Below, in pieces: positions 5,502 to 6,250 of a DNA stretch of 6,250 bases. Source of the stretch: Acidobacteriaceae bacterium (GTDB taxonomy: Bacteria; Acidobacteriota; Terriglobia; Terriglobales; Acidobacteriaceae); the NCBI GenBank assembly GCA_003164255.1, contig PLST01000473.1, positions 1-6,250 on the forward strand. Reading direction: 5' to 3'. A program made the position numbers and the translations under genes. Each line of letters begins with the position of its first letter. Within the stretch, counting starts at the first letter, position 1. Under the pieces are notes generated by a model that did no database searches, was not told the DNA's origin, and worked only from the letters and a program-made list of their open reading frames with translations.

Positions 5502-5549
5502 TGTCCCACCCATCGCAAAAGGCGCGATGGATGGGGCACCCGGTTTTTT
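5502..5549. repeat. Long inverted repeat with T run (dispersed repeat or terminator)
   Basis: Bases 5502-5516 pair with 5524-5538 (core CCATCGC with GCGATGG) over 15 positions, with one mismatch and one G-T pair, around the loop AAAAGGC. Six T residues follow at 5544-5549. It could end transcription on the + strand, but efp already has a terminator, so a second one would be redundant. The motif CCCACCCATCGC...GATGGGGCACCC resembles a repeat I associate with acidobacterial genomes. Confidence 0.5.
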
Positions 5550-5552
5550 CTC

Positions 5553-5581
5553 TTGACAGGCGGAGGATGCAGGGCGAAGAT
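5553..5581 (+). promoter_or_regulatory. Candidate promoter of the arsR-type operon
   Basis: A perfect TTGACA -35 box lies at 5553-5558. With 17 bases of spacing the -10 would be GAAGAT (5576-5581), a poor match. Transcription would then begin about 5 bases before the start codon, giving a nearly leaderless mRNA and placing the palindrome at 5585-5600 over the start point. Confidence 0.45.
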
Positions 5582-5584
5582 CAT

Positions 5585-5600
5585 GTAACCGTATGGTTAC
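5585..5600 (+). promoter_or_regulatory. Likely ArsR operator (perfect palindrome)
   Basis: GTAACC and GGTTAC surround GTAT. The palindrome covers the start codon of the repressor gene (5593-5595) and the expected transcription start, where a bound repressor dimer would block initiation. Autoregulation is typical for ArsR proteins; binding here is inferred. Confidence 0.55.
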
Positions 5601-5943
5601 TCATTTTCAGACAACTCGTGAAGATGATAGGGCGAATGTTTACCGGGCGATCTCCGATCCGACGCGAAGGGCTATTCTCGACAAGCTGCGACGCGGGCCG
5701 ACGCCGGTGAACACGCTGGCCTCGGAGTTCAGCCAGAGCCGGCCGGCGATCAGCAAGCATCTGCGGATTCTGCGAGCGGCGCACCTGGTTAAGGAGCGGC
5801 GTTCGGGCCGAGAGCGCCACTATCGGCTGGAGCCGAAGCCGCTGCGCGATGTGGCGCGGTGGTTGGAAGAGTATCGCAACCTGTGGGAGCACAATCTGAA
5901 CAGGCTGAAGCAGCATCTTGAAAACGAATCGGGAGGGGCATAA
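5593..5943 (+). CDS. ArsR-family winged-helix transcriptional repressor
   Basis: Dimeric DNA-binding repressor of 116 residues. It has the family's opening helix (NVYRAISDPTRRAILDKLRR, 15-34), a helix-turn-helix at about 37-63 with recognition helix SRPAISKHLRILRAA, the beta wing VKERRSGRERHYRL (66-79) and a C-terminal dimer helix. There is no cysteine anywhere and no ELCVC-type motif, so it is unlikely to sense metals by the ArsR/SmtB thiol site. It resembles the SdpR-like group that is paired with SRPBCC/AHSA1 genes. The ATG at 5593 lies within the palindrome and lacks a close ribosome site, consistent with a very short leader. The stop codon abuts the next start, so the two genes are surely cotranscribed. 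The inducing signal is unknown. Confidence 0.93.
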   Translation: MVTHFQTTREDDRANVYRAISDPTRRAILDKLRRGPTPVNTLASEFSQSRPAISKHLRILRAAHLVKERRSGRERHYRLEPKPLRDVARWLEEYRNLWEHNLNRLKQHLENESGGA

Positions 5944-6250
5944 ATGACGGTGTTGAAAAAGGCGCAGGCAGTGGCGGATGTGGAGCAAGGAACGGTTCTG
6001 GCAACGGTGGAGATTGCGGCCGCGCCGGAGCGGGTGTTCGAGGCGCTGGTGCGGAGCGAAGATGTAACGCGCTGGTGGCGATCGGCCGAGGGCTACAACA
6101 CCACCGAGTGGACGGCAGACGTGCGCAAGGGCGGCCGTTTGCACGCTGCCGGGACGATGCCGAATGGAAGCACGCAGCCGATTGATGGCGAGTTCACCGA
6201 AGTGGCGGCGCCGCGCAAGCTGGGGTTTACCTGGCGGCCACGCTGGGATC
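5944..6250 (+). CDS. AHSA1/SRPBCC-domain protein (3' end outside window)
   Basis: Only the first 102 residues are visible. They fit the start of an SRPBCC (START-like) domain of the AHSA1 type: strand TVLATVEIAAAPERVFEALV, then WWRSAEGYNTTEWTADVRKGGR, a strand around LHAAGTMPNG, and the segment GEFTEVAAPRKLGFTWRP. These proteins form a helix-grip fold with a deep apolar pocket; the ligand is usually unknown, and the link to Hsp90 activation is only by homology. The ATG directly follows the repressor's TAA with no gap, and GGGAGGGG ends 6 bases upstream as a strong ribosome site, so translation is probably coupled. The pair is a common ArsR-AHSA1 operon in which the second product may bind the signal or act on it; that is inference. 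Confidence 0.9.
   Translation, partial: MTVLKKAQAVADVEQGTVLATVEIAAAPERVFEALVRSEDVTRWWRSAEGYNTTEWTADVRKGGRLHAAGTMPNGSTQPIDGEFTEVAAPRKLGFTWRPRWD

Noticed and set aside
5414..5549. CRISPR array
   Set aside because: There are inverted repeats but no series of identical direct repeats with regular spacers.
5581..6144. 187-codon minus-strand ORF opposite the arsR and AHSA1 genes
   Set aside because: Spans the junction of two well-supported + strand genes; composition is typical of an antisense shadow.

Overview
The window looks like the edge of an integrated element next to ordinary chromosomal DNA of a GC-rich bacterium, most likely an acidobacterium (Acidobacteriaceae/Terriglobia type). That placement is an inference. 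It rests on the ECF sigma factor / zinc anti-sigma / DUF3106-like gene trio, the TPGN loop of the elongation factor P, the hairpin-rich intergenic repeats and the scarcity of strong Shine-Dalgarno sites. No 16S or other marker gene is present to confirm it.

Left edge (1-1041): a tyrosine recombinase (integrase), open at the left edge, ends 5 bases before the 3' end of a minus-strand tRNA-Val(CAC). This is the usual geometry of a tRNA-targeted genomic island, so the element should lie to the left of the window and the tRNA 3' end should carry one attachment site. Host DNA starts with the tRNA and continues rightward.

Middle (1042-3665): a 515-base stretch without a confident gene holds a doubtful 73-codon antisense ORF and three 12-bp-spaced GAAAACG repeats. 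It is followed by a three-gene, same-strand cluster: ECF sigma factor, membrane-anchored zinc anti-sigma factor, and a secreted Gln/Gly/Pro/Tyr-rich protein with a DUF3106-like C-terminal half. This is probably one envelope-stress regulatory operon.

Convergent and divergent pair (3679-5383): a ten-helix EamA/DMT-type membrane protein on the minus strand converges on the sigma operon with a 13-base gap. It diverges from efp (elongation factor P), which has a leader palindrome, a clear ribosome binding site, an Asn at the normally Lys/Arg loop tip, and a strong intrinsic terminator.

Right edge (5384-6250): an intergenic stretch contains two composite inverted repeats that resemble dispersed repeat elements. 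It leads to an ArsR-family repressor whose start codon lies inside a perfect palindrome, the likely self-operator, directly followed by an AHSA1/SRPBCC-domain gene cut by the right edge.

I do not see an undescribed multi-gene system here. The best leads are the island boundary, the sigma/anti-sigma/DUF3106 module, the unusual EF-P loop, the dispersed-repeat candidates and the ArsR operator.
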